From assembly GCA_016707895.1 (NCBI GenBank), contig JADJGV010000002.1, positions 434,001 to 498,000 of the forward strand: 64,000 bases of DNA, in the 5' to 3' direction. The notes beneath the pieces were generated by a model. That model saw only the letters and a program-made list of their open reading frames with translations, was not told where the DNA came from and searched no databases. This DNA comes from Myxococcales bacterium. GTDB taxonomy: Bacteria; Myxococcota_A; Polyangia; Haliangiales; Haliangiaceae. The translations under genes and the position numbers were made by a program. Of this stretch, positions 12,556 to 26,470 are shown piece after piece (position 1 is the first letter of the stretch; the number at the start of each line of letters is the position of its first letter).

Positions 12556-13554
12556 ATGTCGATGGCCACTGCGTTCACCCGCCACGCCGGGGTCGAGGTG
12601 CCGCTGATCTGCGGCGCGATGTATCCGTGCAGCAACCCCGAGCTGATCGCCGCGGTGTCGGCGGCCGGCGGGCTGGGGATCATCCAGCCGATCTCGATGA
12701 CGTTCGTGCACAAGCACGACCTGCGCGCCGGCATCCGCTGGATCCGCGCGCAGACCACCAAGCCGATCGGCTTCAACGCGATCGTCGAGAAGTCGTCGAA
12801 GGTCTACGAGGACCGGATGCGCAAGTGGATCGACGTCGCGCTCGAGGAGGGTGTGCGGTTCTTCGTGACCGCGCTCGGCGATCCGCGCTGGGTGGTCGAG
12901 CGGGTCCACGCGGTCGGCGGCGTCGTCTACCACGACGTCACCGAGCGCAAGTTCGCCGAGAAGGCGCTGGCCGGCGGCGTCGACGGGCTGATCTGCGTGA
13001 ACCGGGACGCCGGCGGTCACGCCGGGTCGCGCTCGCCCGAGCAGCTGATGGCCGAGCTCGGCGACCTGGGCGCGCCGCTGGTGTGCGCCGGCGGCGTCGG
13101 CGACGCGGCGGCGTTCGTGCGCGCGCTCGAGCTGGGCTTCGCCGGCGTGCAGGTCGGCACGCGGTTCATCGCGACCACCGAGTGCAAGGCCCACGACGAC
13201 TACAAGCAGGCGATCCTGAAGGCGCGGCCGGCCGACATCGTGCTCAGCGAGCGGATCTCCGGCGTGCCGGTCGCGGTCATCCGCACGCCGTACGTCGACA
13301 AGGTCGGCACCCAGGCCAGCTTCCTGATGAAGCGCGCGCTGCGCCACCCCAAGCTCAAGCACTACGCGCGCATGTACTACAGCGTGAAGAGCGTCTTCGA
13401 GCTGCGCCGCGCGTCCTTGCAGGGCGTCAGCTACAAGGACTTCTTCCAGGCCGGCAAGAGCGTCGGCGGCATCGACGCGATCGAGCCCGCCGGCGAGATC
13501 GTCCGCCGCTTCGCCGCCGCCGCCGAGGCCGCCGCCGCGCGGCGCGCAGGCTGA
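12556..13554 (+). CDS. nitronate monooxygenase / FabK-like FMN-dependent enzyme
   Basis: 332 residues, a TIM-barrel flavoprotein of the 2-nitropropane dioxygenase / enoyl-ACP reductase II family. Visible signatures are PLICGAMYP at the N-terminus (FMN pocket), AAGGLGIIQP, the GGHAG motif near residue 155 that carries the usual catalytic His, and a phosphate-binding CAGGVGDAAAF followed by GVQVGTRF. Substrate cannot be told from sequence: nitronates, or an enoyl-thioester if FabK-like. The ATG at 12556 is preferred to the GTG one codon earlier because of the TAGGCT six bases upstream. Confidence 0.85.
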   Translation: MSMATAFTRHAGVEVPLICGAMYPCSNPELIAAVSAAGGLGIIQPISMTFVHKHDLRAGIRWIRAQTTKPIGFNAIVEKSSKVYEDRMRKWIDVALEEGVRFFVTALGDPRWVVERVHAVGGVVYHDVTERKFAEKALAGGVDGLICVNRDAGGHAGSRSPEQLMAELGDLGAPLVCAGGVGDAAAFVRALELGFAGVQVGTRFIATTECKAHDDYKQAILKARPADIVLSERISGVPVAVIRTPYVDKVGTQASFLMKRALRHPKLKHYARMYYSVKSVFELRRASLQGVSYKDFFQAGKSVGGIDAIEPAGEIVRRFAAAAEAAAARRAG

Positions 13555-13605
13555 GTGATGGTCCTGGCATCGGACCGAATTCGGGACTAAGATCGGCCCA
13601 CTGCC

Positions 13606-13893
13606 ATGCGAACGCCGCGCGTCTCCGAGGACTTTGTCCCGATCAGCGAACTGAAGGCCCAGGCCGCAGAGTGGCTTCGTCGCATCGCCGAGACTGACGC
13701 CCCGATCGTGATCACGCAGCATGGTCGGCCGGCCGGCGTCCTGCTCTCGCCGCAGGCGTTCGACGAGCTGACCGATCACAGCCGCTTCATGGCGTCGGTC
13801 AACGCCGGCATGGCCGACGCGCTGGCTGGCCGTGTCCACAGCCACGCCTCGGTCAAGGCGCGCTTCGCCAAGCGCGCACGTCGAAGCCGGTGA
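13606..13893 (+). CDS. Phd/YefM-type antitoxin
   Basis: 95 residues. The N-terminal half has the Phd/YefM fold pattern (VPISELKAQAAEWLRRIAET, then APIVITQHGRPAGVLLSPQAFDEL), which dimerises and binds the operon's own promoter. The C-terminal half is basic and helical and should mask the toxin. A TAAGAT element 12 bases before the ATG may be the autoregulated promoter. It overlaps the next gene by GTGA. Confidence 0.85.
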   Translation: MRTPRVSEDFVPISELKAQAAEWLRRIAETDAPIVITQHGRPAGVLLSPQAFDELTDHSRFMASVNAGMADALAGRVHSHASVKARFAKRARRSR

Positions 13894-14228
13894 CGCGTCG
13901 TCGATCCGAGGGGCCGGTTGCGAGGCGGATCGACTGGACGGCGCGGGCCTTGGCCGATCTGGACGCGATCGCCGCATACATCGAGCGCGACGACGAGGAC
14001 GCCGCCCAGCGCTGGGTGCTTCGCCTGATCGAGGCAGCCGAGAAGGTGGCGACGCTGCCCGCCTCCGGGCGGCGTGTACCCGAGTTCGGGCGCGACGATC
14101 TGCGCGAGGTGATCGTCGGCGCGTACCGAATCATCTACTGGATCCACGACGAGCACATCGAGATCGTCACGATCTTCGAGGGGCACAAGCGGCTGCGCCT
14201 GCCGGCGCGCGTGCGTGACCCCGGCTGA
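13890..14228 (+). CDS. RelE/ParE-superfamily toxin
   Basis: 112 residues from a GTG overlapping the antitoxin stop by four bases. The pattern RIDWTARALADLDAIAAYIERDD, then LRLIEAAEKVATLPASGR, REVIVGAYRIIYWI and IEIVTIFEGHKR is that of ParE/RelE proteins. The REVIVGAYRIIY section is closer to ParE (gyrase poison) than to mRNA-cleaving RelE, but target assignment by eye is uncertain. Confidence 0.85.
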   Translation: MTRRRSEGPVARRIDWTARALADLDAIAAYIERDDEDAAQRWVLRLIEAAEKVATLPASGRRVPEFGRDDLREVIVGAYRIIYWIHDEHIEIVTIFEGHKRLRLPARVRDPG

Positions 14229-14236
14229 CGCCCGCC

Positions 14237-15739
14237 TCACAGCGCGCGGCTGATCGCGGCGTGCAGCGTCTCGAGCGCCTGGATGCGGGCGAAGCGCTTG
14301 TCGTTGGTGGCGACCAGGGTCCACGGCGCGTGCTCGGTCGAGGTGCGCTCGACCATGTCGTTGACCGCCTGCTCGTAGGCGTCCCAGCGGTCGCGGTTGC
14401 GCCAGTCGTCGTCGGTGATCTTGAACCGCTTGAAGTTGGTGGCGGCGCGGTCCTCGAACCTGCGCAGCTGCTCGGCCTTGCCGATCTGCAGCCAGAACTT
14501 CACCAGCACGACGCCGTGGCCGACCAGCTGCTCCTCGAAGTCGTTGATCTCGGAGTAGGCGCGCATCCAGTCGGCGGGGCGGCAGAAGCCCTCGACCCGC
14601 TCGACCAGCACCCGCCCGTACCACGAGCGATCGAAGATCGTGACGTTGCCGCCGCGCGGCAGGTGGCGCCAGAACCGCCACAGGTACGGGTGCTGGCGCT
14701 CCTCCTCGGTGGGCGCGGCGATCGGCACGATCCGGTACATGCGCGCGTCGAGCGCGCCGGTGACCCGGCGGATGTTGCCGCCCTTGCCGGCGGCGTCGAC
14801 GCCCTCGTAGACGACCACCGTCGAGATGCCGGCCTTGGCCGCCTTGCGCGCGGCCAGGTTGAGCGCGCCCTGGCACTCCTCGAGCCTGTGCTCGTAGGTC
14901 TCCTCGTCGAGGGTCTGGCCGAGGTCGAGGGTCGAGACGATGGTCCGCGGCTCGGCCGGCGGCGGCGGTGGCTGCGCGGACGTGATCGCGGGCGCGGCGG
15001 CGATCGCGGGTGCGGCGGCGCCCGGGGCCCGCGCGGCGAGCTGCGCGCGGAGGCACGCCAGCAGGTGGCGGCCGACGGTCAGCGTCTGGTAGCGGCGGTC
15101 GTCGCCCTCGACGATCGTCCACGGCGCGGCGCCGGTCGAGGTCCGCCGCAGCGCGTGCGCCGAGATCTTGGCGAACCGGTCGTACATCTCGAAGTGCTCC
15201 CAGTCCATGTCGGTCACGCGCCAGCGGGTGCGCGGATCCTTGGCCAGGCTCTTGAGCCGCTTGCGCTGCCGCTCCTTGGACAGGTGCATCCAGAACTTCA
15301 CCAGGAGCGCGCCGTCGTCGACCAGCAGCCGCTCGAACGCGACCACCTCGGCGAGCTGCCGCTCCATCTCGGCCGGCTTGATGCGGCGGTAGGCGCGGTC
15401 GACGATCGGCGCCGAGTGCCAGCCGCCGAAGAAGATGCCGATCTTGCCGCGTGGCGGCAGCGCCCGCCAGAACCGCCAGTAGCGCGGTCGGCCGCGCTCC
15501 TCGTCGGTCGGCGCCCCCAGCGCGAAGGTCTCGACGTAGCGCGGGTCCATCCACTCGAGCAGCGTGTTGACCGTCTCGCCCTTGCCCGCGCCATCGACGC
15601 CGCCGATCACCACGATCACCGGGAAGTCCGCCTTGCGCAGCTCCTGCTGCGCCGCCAGCAGCTCCTCGCGCAGCGTCGCCACCTCGCGCGCGTAGGTCTC
15701 CTTGTCGACCGACTGGCCCAGCTCGGCAGCTTCGAACAT
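14237..15739 (-). CDS. pap: polyphosphate:AMP phosphotransferase (two-domain PPK2)
   Basis: 500 residues, two fused PPK2 kinase domains. Domain 1 has Walker A GGVDGAGKGE at ~46–55 and FFGGWHSAPIVDRAYR. Domain 2 has YEGVDAAGKGGN at ~305–316 and DRSWYGRVLVERVEGF. Length and duplication match class II PPK2 enzymes that make ADP from AMP and polyphosphate. The linker between domains is Ala/Pro-rich. The long upstream part of the open frame is discarded: MFEAAELGQSVDKETY is the natural start, with TACGAT six bases before it. Confidence 0.9.
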   Translation of the reverse strand: MFEAAELGQSVDKETYAREVATLREELLAAQQELRKADFPVIVVIGGVDGAGKGETVNTLLEWMDPRYVETFALGAPTDEERGRPRYWRFWRALPPRGKIGIFFGGWHSAPIVDRAYRRIKPAEMERQLAEVVAFERLLVDDGALLVKFWMHLSKERQRKRLKSLAKDPRTRWRVTDMDWEHFEMYDRFAKISAHALRRTSTGAAPWTIVEGDDRRYQTLTVGRHLLACLRAQLAARAPGAAAPAIAAAPAITSAQPPPPPAEPRTIVSTLDLGQTLDEETYEHRLEECQGALNLAARKAAKAGISTVVVYEGVDAAGKGGNIRRVTGALDARMYRIVPIAAPTEEERQHPYLWRFWRHLPRGGNVTIFDRSWYGRVLVERVEGFCRPADWMRAYSEINDFEEQLVGHGVVLVKFWLQIGKAEQLRRFEDRAATNFKRFKITDDDWRNRDRWDAYEQAVNDMVERTSTEHAPWTLVATNDKRFARIQALETLHAAISRAL

Positions 15740-15745
15740 GCCGTG

Positions 15746-15751
15746 ATCGTA
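15746..15751 (-). promoter_or_regulatory. -10-like hexamer TACGAT
   Basis: Six bases separate it from the ATG of the polyphosphate phosphotransferase gene. Confidence 0.5.
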
Positions 15752-15812
15752 AGCCCGGCCGCCGGCGCTGGCGCCGCTCCACGTTGTCGCGGGGTCGTGT
15801 ATCGTGGGAGCG

Positions 15813-16181
15813 ATGTGGAAACGCCTGGCGCTCGGTGCGCTCGCGCTGATCGTCGTCGCGCTGGCGGTGCTGCTGTTGCTCGGCATCCGCGAGGGGACGC
15901 GGGCGCCGAAGCTGCCGGCGGCTGGGTCGGGGGCCGCCGCGGCGCCGATCACCGACGTGGGGCGTGGGCGCGCGCCGCCGACGGTCGAGGCGCAGCCGCC
16001 ACCGGTGGCGGGTGAGGTGCCGGTGGTGCCGAGCGCGTACGTCGCGCCGACCGACCTGCCGGACCCGGCGCGGCCGCCGGCGGGCACCGCGGTGCGCGCG
16101 GCGCCCGGGACCCCGGCGCCGCCCGATCCGGCGGTCGAACCGGCGATCGCGCAGGATCCCGATCGCGGCCGGCGGCCGTGA
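15813..16181 (+). CDS. small single-TM protein with Pro/Ala-rich exported tail
   Basis: 122 residues. MWKRLALGALALIVVALAVLL is an N-terminal signal anchor. The rest is Pro, Ala and Gly, consistent with a disordered periplasmic tail. TATCGT lies seven bases before the ATG. There is no recognisable domain. The reading frame is supported only by the hydrophobic N-terminus, start context and typical codon use. Confidence 0.5.
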   Translation: MWKRLALGALALIVVALAVLLLLGIREGTRAPKLPAAGSGAAAAPITDVGRGRAPPTVEAQPPPVAGEVPVVPSAYVAPTDLPDPARPPAGTAVRAAPGTPAPPDPAVEPAIAQDPDRGRRP

Positions 16182-17280
16182 CCTCAGCGCTTCGCTGATC
16201 CCACATCGGCGGCGGCGTCGCACTCGCCGCACCCCTCGACGCGCTGCGCCGAAAAACTCGCGCGCCGCCGACGATGGATCGGTTCACCCCGCGCGTGTTA
16301 CCAAGGTCGGTGGGGGACGAGTCGTGGGGTCCATTCCGTCCGCGGAGGCCTCGTGCAGCAGCGTGCGCTCGCGTTTGTCGTGTTCTTCCTCGCGGCCCTG
16401 CCGCTCGCGGCGCGCGCCGATGGCGTCGAGCCGTTCTACGGATCGTTCGGCACCGAGGTGCCGATCGACGTGCCCGAGTTCCACGCCCTCGAGCCGCGCT
16501 TGAAGCTGAGCTACGGCTCGAGCGGCGGCGACGGCTTCGTCGGCGTCGGCTGGTCGCTGTCGGGCCTGTCGATCATCGAGCGGGTCGGGCCGCGGCAGTC
16601 GACGCCGACCTACGGCGCCAGCGACGGCTTTGTGCTCGACGGCCAGGAGCTGGTCGCCGACGCGTCGCTGGGCGGTACCCACTCGACGCGCATCCAGAGC
16701 TACCAGCGGGTGCGCCGCGACGCCGCTGCCGATCGTTGGTACGTCTGGCAGAAGGACGGCACCCGCGCGACCTACGCGCCGCTGTACGGCACCGGGCTCG
16801 GCACGTTCCGCTGGGCCGTCGTCGCGATCGACGACACCCGCGGCAACAACGTCAGCTACGGCTGGTGGTGCGGCGGCGGCGACTGCTACCCCGACGCGAT
16901 CACCTACAACGGCACGACCGTCCGCTTCTACCGCGAGGCGCGGCCCGACCCGATCACCTTCGCCACCGGCGCTGGGCTCGGCACCACCAGCTACCGGCTG
17001 CGCTCGATCGACGTCACCACCGGCGGCAGCCGCGTGCGCACCTATCGCCTCGGCTACGCCACCAGCGGCGCCACCCGCCGCACGATCCTGGCCAGCGTGC
17101 AGCTGTTCGGCCGCGACGCCGCTGTCGACGCTAGCGGCGCGGTGCTCAGCGGCTCGAGCATGCCGGCGATGACGATGACGCCGACCACCGGCGGCACGTC
17201 GTTCCTGGCCGGCACGTGGGGCGCGACCACGCCGCAACACGAGCGCAACGGCAGCGCGGTCGGCTGGCCGAGCGCTGGCT

Positions 17281-18235
17281 ACTGGGCCGGCCACGGCGGC
17301 GGCCAGACCAACAACGCGCTGGGCGACTTCGATGGTGATGGCGCGACCGACATGGCGGGCTACGCCGGCGGCGGCCAGTGGCACGTGTGCCTGTCGCGCG
17401 GCACCGGCTTCAGCTGCGCGATGTGGGCCGGGCACGGCGGCGGGCAGAGCAACAACGCGCTGGGCGACTACAACGGCGACGGCGCGACCGACATGGCGGG
17501 CTACGCCGGCAGCGGCCAGTGGCACGTGTGCCTGTCGACCGGGAGCGGCTTCAGCTGCGCGATGTGGGCCGGGCACGGCGGCGGGCAGAGCAACAACGCG
17601 CTGGGCGACTACAACGGCGACGGCGCGACCGACATGGCGGGCTACGCCGGCAACGGCCAGTGGCACGTGTGCCTGTCGACCGGCAGCGGGTTCAGCTGCG
17701 CGATGTGGGCCGGGCACGGCGGCGGCGAGAGCAACAACTTCGTCGGCGACTACAACGGCGACGGCGCCGACGACCTGAGCGGCTACGCCGGCAACGGCCA
17801 GTGGCACACCTGCCTGTCGACCGGCAGCGGGTTCAGCTGCGCGATGTGGGCTGGGCACGGCGGCGGGCAGACCAACAACGTCGTGGCCGACTTCAACGGC
17901 GACGGCGCGGATGACATGAGCGGGTACGCGGGCAGCGGCCAGTGGCACACCTGCCTCTCGACCGGCGCCGGCTTCAGCTGCGCGATGTGGGCCGGCCACG
18001 GCGGCGGGCAGACCAACAACTTCGTCGGCGACTACAACGGCGACGGCGCCGCCGACCTGAGCGGCTACGCCGGCAACGGCCAGTGGCACACCTGCCTGTC
18101 GACCGGCGGCGGGTTCAGCTGCGCGATGTACGCCGGCCACGGCGGCGGCCAGACCAACAACTTCGTCGGCGACTACAACGGCGACGGCGCCGCCGACATG
18201 GCGGGCTACGCCGGCAACGGGCAATGGCACGTCAC
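17281..18235 (+). repeat. seven tandem 47-residue FG-GAP-like repeats (141 bp period)
   Basis: Seven in-frame copies beginning MWAGHGGGQSNN, each with one D(Y/F)NGDGAxD calcium loop and a QWHxCLSTG…FSC half. Identity at DNA level is high, so recombination between copies or assembly collapse is possible. Confidence 0.85.
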
Positions 18236-18249
18236 CACCACGGCGATCG

Positions 18250-19485
18250 GCCAGTACCAGACCTTCGACGGCGACTTCGACGGCGACGGCCGCTCGGATC
18301 TGGCGACGGTGTCCAAGAACGGCAGCGGCGGCTGGGCCAGCTGGGTGGCGATCGAGCGCTCGACCGGCGGCGGCTTCGCGTCGACCACGTGGGCCGCGAC
18401 CACGCCGGCGCACATGCGCAACGGCGGCAGCTTCCGCGACTACCGCACGTTCTCCGGCGACTTCGACGGCGACGGCAAGTCGGACCTGGCGACGGTGTCG
18501 GCCACCGGTGGCGGCGGCTGGGCCGACTGGATCGCGATCGAGCGCTCGACCGGCGGCGGGTTCGCGTCGGGCGCGTGGCCCGCGGCGACCCCAGCCCACA
18601 TGCGCAACGGCGGCGCGCACAAGGACTACCAGACGATCCCCGGCGACTTCGACGGCGACGGCAAGACCGACCTGGCGACGATCTCGAAGAACGGCGGCGG
18701 CGGCTGGGCCGACTGGATCGCGATCGAGCGGTCGACCGGCGGCGGGTTCGCGTCGGCGGCGTGGCTCGCGACCACGCCGGCGCACATGCGCAACGGCGGC
18801 GCGGTCGCCGACTACGTGGTCGTACCCGGCGACTTCAACGGCGACGGCCGCACCGATCTGGCGACGGTGTCGCGCAACGGCGGCGGCGGCTGGGCCGACT
18901 GGATCGCGGTCGAGCTGTCGACCGGCGCCGGCTTCAGCTCGCGCACGTGGGCCGCGGCGACGCCGGCGCACATGCGCAACGGCGGCAGCCACAAGGACTA
19001 CGTCGTCATCCCCGGCGACTTCAACGGCGACGGCCGCACCGACCTCGCCACCGTCACCAAGAACGGCGGCGGTGGCTGGGGCGACTGGATCGCGGTCGAG
19101 CTGTCGACCGGCAACGGCTTCGTGTCGCAGGCGTGGCCGGCGTCGTTGCCGGCGCACATGCGCAACGGCGGCGCGCTCGGCGACTACCAGATCACCGGCG
19201 GCGACGTGAACGGCGATGGCAAGACCGACCTGGTCACCGCGTCGCGCAACGCCGGCGGCGGCTGGGGCGACTGGATCGAGGTCGAGCAGTCGACCGGCGC
19301 CGGCTTCGCGTCGACCGCGTGGAGCACCTCGACCCCAGCCCACATGCGCAACGGCGGCGCCGCGCGGCGCTACGAGGTGTTCACGCTCGACGTCGACGGC
19401 AACGGCCTCCGCGATCTGGCGACGGTGTCGCGCGACGGCGGCGGCGGCTGGGCTGGGTGGGTGGCGATCGACCGCGCCAGCGGCG
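18250..19485 (+). repeat. seven tandem ~62-residue FG-GAP-like repeats (~186 bp period)
   Basis: Seven in-frame copies with GDFDGDGxxDLAT, GGGGWxDWIAIE and TPAHMRNGG. They directly follow the 47-residue array and differ in sequence and period. Confidence 0.85.
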
Positions 19486-20935
19486 CGACGCCCGACCTGC
19501 TGGCGACCCTGACCAACGGCCTCGGCGGCACCACCGCGATCGGCTACACGCCGTCGTCGGGCTGGGCCAACACCTACCTGCCGGTCGGCATGATCGTGCC
19601 GACCGCGTCGAGCGTCACCTCGTGCGACGGCCGCGGCGCGTGCACCAGCTCGAGCTACCGCTACGACGGCGGGCTGTGGGCCGCGAGCGAGCGGCGCTTC
19701 CTCGGCTTCCGCAAGGTCACCGGCGTCGTCGACGCGCTCGGCAACTACACCGAGACCTACTACCACCAGCACGTCGGCTGCATCGCCAAGCCCGAGGTCA
19801 CGTACTTCCGCGACAGCGCCGGCCGGATCTGGAGCTACTCCAGCTACGCCTACGCCGAGAACGCCGCGGCGCCGTACACCTCGCTGCTCACCGATCGCTG
19901 GGACTTCGAGTGCGACCTCGGCACCACCTGCCAGCGGGTGGTCAGCCAGCTCGCCTACGACACCTACGGCAACGCGATCGAGACCCGCGAGTGGGGCAAC
20001 TACGACGCCAGCGGCGACGAGCGCACCACCGTGCGCGGCTACTACCCCAACACCGCGGCCTACGTCGTCGCGGCGCCCGCGTACGAGCAGGTCTACGCCG
20101 GCATCGGCACCGCCGGTCGCATGCTCAAGCGCGAGGTGCGCTGGTACGACGGCGCCACCGCCGAGACCACGCCGCCGACCCGCGGCGACGTCACCAGCCG
20201 TCGCTACTGGAACGATCAGACCGGCGGCTACGTCGGCGAGGCGCTGGCCTACGACGCGTGGGGTAACCTGATCCGCGAGACCGATCGCCGCGGCAACGCC
20301 CGCACCACCGAGTACGACCCGATCTACCACCGCTTCCCGACCCGCCGCTGCGACGCGCTGGGCCGGTGCCGCACCACCAGCTACGACGCGGTGATCGGCC
20401 AGGCCACCGCCGACACCGATCCCGACGGCCGCACGACGACGCGCACCTGGGACGCGTTCGGGCGCGCGGTCCGCGAGACCCGGCCCGACGGCGGCTGGGT
20501 CGAGCGGCAGTACCTGAGCTGGGGCTCGCCGACCAGCCAGCGGCTTCGCACGATCACCTCTGACGGCAGCGCCGACGGGCTGTGGGAGGACGAGTACTTC
20601 GACGGCCTCGAGCGCGCGTACCAGTGGGTGCGCGAGGGCGGCGCCACCCGGCTGCGCGAGTACTTCCAGGGCACGCGCCGGCCGTGGAAGGAGTCGGGCT
20701 GGTACGCGCCGGCCACCGAGACGCCGCGCTACACGACCAAGACCTACGACGGCGCCGGTCGGCTGATCACCGTCGCCAACCCCGACGGCACCACCGCCGA
20801 CGTCGCCTACGCGATCTGTTTCAACGGTGCCGACGCCGACTTCGCCGCGCCGCGCGCGTGCAGCACGGTCTACGACGAGCTCGACCACGCCGTGCGCCGC
20901 GCCACCGACGGCCTGGGCCAGGTGGTCTTGACCTC

Positions 20936-23272
<2,337 letters not shown>

Positions 23273-23283
23273 GCGCGCAAAAT

Positions 23284-23307
23284 CGCCCCGGGAGCGCGCC
23301 CGGGGCG
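23284..23307 (+). terminator. GC-rich hairpin after the Rhs gene
   Basis: CGCCCCGGG and CCCGGGGCG form a 9-bp stem around AGCGCG. No U tract is present. It lies between the Rhs stop and the dnaX start. Confidence 0.5.
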
Positions 23308-23329
23308 TCGCGCCCGCGCGCCTCGGGGC

Positions 23330-23335
23330 TATAGT
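23330..23335 (+). promoter_or_regulatory. -10-like hexamer TATAGT upstream of dnaX
   Basis: Five of six match to TATAAT, ending 11 bases before the dnaX ATG, which would give a very short leader. No convincing -35 box is visible. Confidence 0.45.
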
Positions 23336-23346
23336 CCGCCGGCCCC

Positions 23347-25192
<1,846 letters not shown>

Positions 25193-25200
<8 letters not shown>

Positions 25201-25525
25201 CAAGATGCCCGACATGCAGGCGCTGATGCGCCAGGCCCAGCAGATGCAAGCCAAGGTGGCCAAGGCCCAGGAGGAAGTCCTGACCATGACCGCCGACGGC
25301 GCCGCCGGCGGCGGCATGGTCACCGTGACCGTCAACGGCGCCTTCGACGTCACCAAGATCAAGATCGAGAAGGACGTCGTCGACCCCAGCGACATCGGCA
25401 TGCTCGAAGATCTGGTGATGTCGGCGGTCAACGCCGCCAACGCGCGCATGCGCGAGGTCACCAAGCAGCACATGAGCAAGGTCATGGGCGGCATGAACAT
25501 CCCCGGCATGCCCGGGATGTTCTGA
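25193..25525 (+). CDS. ybaB: YbaB/EbfC nucleoid-associated protein
   Basis: 110 residues. The family pattern is clear: MRQAQQMQAKVAKAQEEV, then VTVTVNGAFDVTKIKIEKDVVDP and EDLVMSAVNAANARMREV. These dimeric proteins bind DNA broadly. The start lies within the end of dnaX, so translation is coupled. The tail is Met/Gly-rich. A strong hairpin follows and separates it from recR. Confidence 0.95.
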
Positions 25526-25530
25526 GACAA

Positions 25531-25559
25531 GGGGAGGGTCTTTCGCAAAGACCCTCCCC
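25531..25559 (+). terminator. strong hairpin downstream of ybaB
   Basis: A perfect 13-bp stem (GGGGAGGGTCTTT / AAAGACCCTCCCC) with a CGC loop begins five bases after the stop codon. No U tract follows, so the termination mode is uncertain. Confidence 0.7.
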
Positions 25560-25708
25560 CGGCATTCGCCGGGGCCCCCACCCGAAACGGCCCGGAGCGT
25601 TCAGCGGTGCGCGGGGGGCGACCGCCGACGAGACGCGCGCAGGACCGTGGCGAGCGGCTGTCAGCGCCGGCGCCCGATCGATCGCGCGGGTCGAGCGTGG
25701 AGTTCGGC

Positions 25709-26431
25709 ATGCGCGCTCGCTCGCTCTCGGTGCTCGTCCTCATCCTTGGCGCCTGTGCGACGAACGACGCGCGGCACGCCCGGTCGCTGGCCGCGCGCGC
25801 GGCGTGCGGCGACGACGGCGTGGCGGTGTTCGGCTTCCCGCGCCACGAGACGCAGTGCACCGACGCCGTCGCCGCGCTCGGCGACGGGTGCTACGCGGTC
25901 GGGACCCCGCAGGCGACCGCGCTGGTCGAGTGCGCGGCGGGGGCGCCCGACGGCCACGTCATGTGCCTGCAGGATCCGCGGCCGCGGCCGGCGTTGTTCG
26001 CCGGCGATCCCGCGCAGATCGACACCTGGGTGTGGCAGCGCGGCGAGCCCGCGGTCGCGAAGGTGACGATGGGCCGCTGCCGGCCGCGGTTCGCGGCGTG
26101 GACGGCGCGGCACGAGGCGCCGGTGCCGGCGCCCGAGCTGGAGGTCAGCGGCTGGTACTCGCGCGAGGGGTGGGCGCTACCTCCGGCGCCGCCGACGCGC
26201 TTCACGCCGTCGATCGATCGTGAGGCCTTGCGAGCGCTGGCGCCCAGCGGCGCGCTGGAGATCGAGGTGTGCCCGGTGGCCGCGCCGCCGGGGATCGCGG
26301 TGACCCGGGTGCCGGTGCCGCTGGCCGCGGGCCTGGCGCCGGCGGTGGTCGACGCGTTCGTGCGCTGGGGACGGCCGCTGCGGAGCTGCCGCCCCATCAT
26401 CGTCACGTTCGTCGGCGCGCACCTGACCTGA
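25709..26431 (+). CDS. lipoprotein of unknown function between ybaB and recR
   Basis: 240 residues from the ATG at 25709. MRARSLSVLVLILGAC is a standard lipoprotein signal with the lipid Cys at 16. The exported part has several Cys (ACGDDG, CTDA, CYAV, CAAG, CLQD) that could pair, and a late TRFTPSIDREALRALAP segment that recalls TonB-C/AgmX-type 'x-C-Y' domains, though I cannot confirm this. GTGGAG upstream may serve as SD. It interrupts the usual ybaB–recR adjacency. Confidence 0.7.
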   Translation: MRARSLSVLVLILGACATNDARHARSLAARAACGDDGVAVFGFPRHETQCTDAVAALGDGCYAVGTPQATALVECAAGAPDGHVMCLQDPRPRPALFAGDPAQIDTWVWQRGEPAVAKVTMGRCRPRFAAWTARHEAPVPAPELEVSGWYSREGWALPPAPPTRFTPSIDREALRALAPSGALEIEVCPVAAPPGIAVTRVPVPLAAGLAPAVVDAFVRWGRPLRSCRPIIVTFVGAHLT

Positions 26432-26470
26432 TCCGCGCCAGCCGCGGTTCGTGCTACGCAAGAGGTCGCG

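Noticed and set aside
17281..18235. Regular ~141-base repeats that might look like a CRISPR or satellite array
   Set aside because: They are in-frame coding repeats with diverging codons and no spacers; repeat length far exceeds CRISPR repeats.
16284..20888. 1534-codon minus-strand frame opposite the Rhs gene
   Set aside because: Low-complexity Ala/Val/Gly/Arg composition that follows the repeats of the real plus-strand gene; no recognisable motif.
20582..20935. ATG at 20582 as start of a separate Rhs gene
   Set aside because: Residues before ~20936 in that frame are Arg-rich nonsense; the real coding frame there is that of the upstream part.
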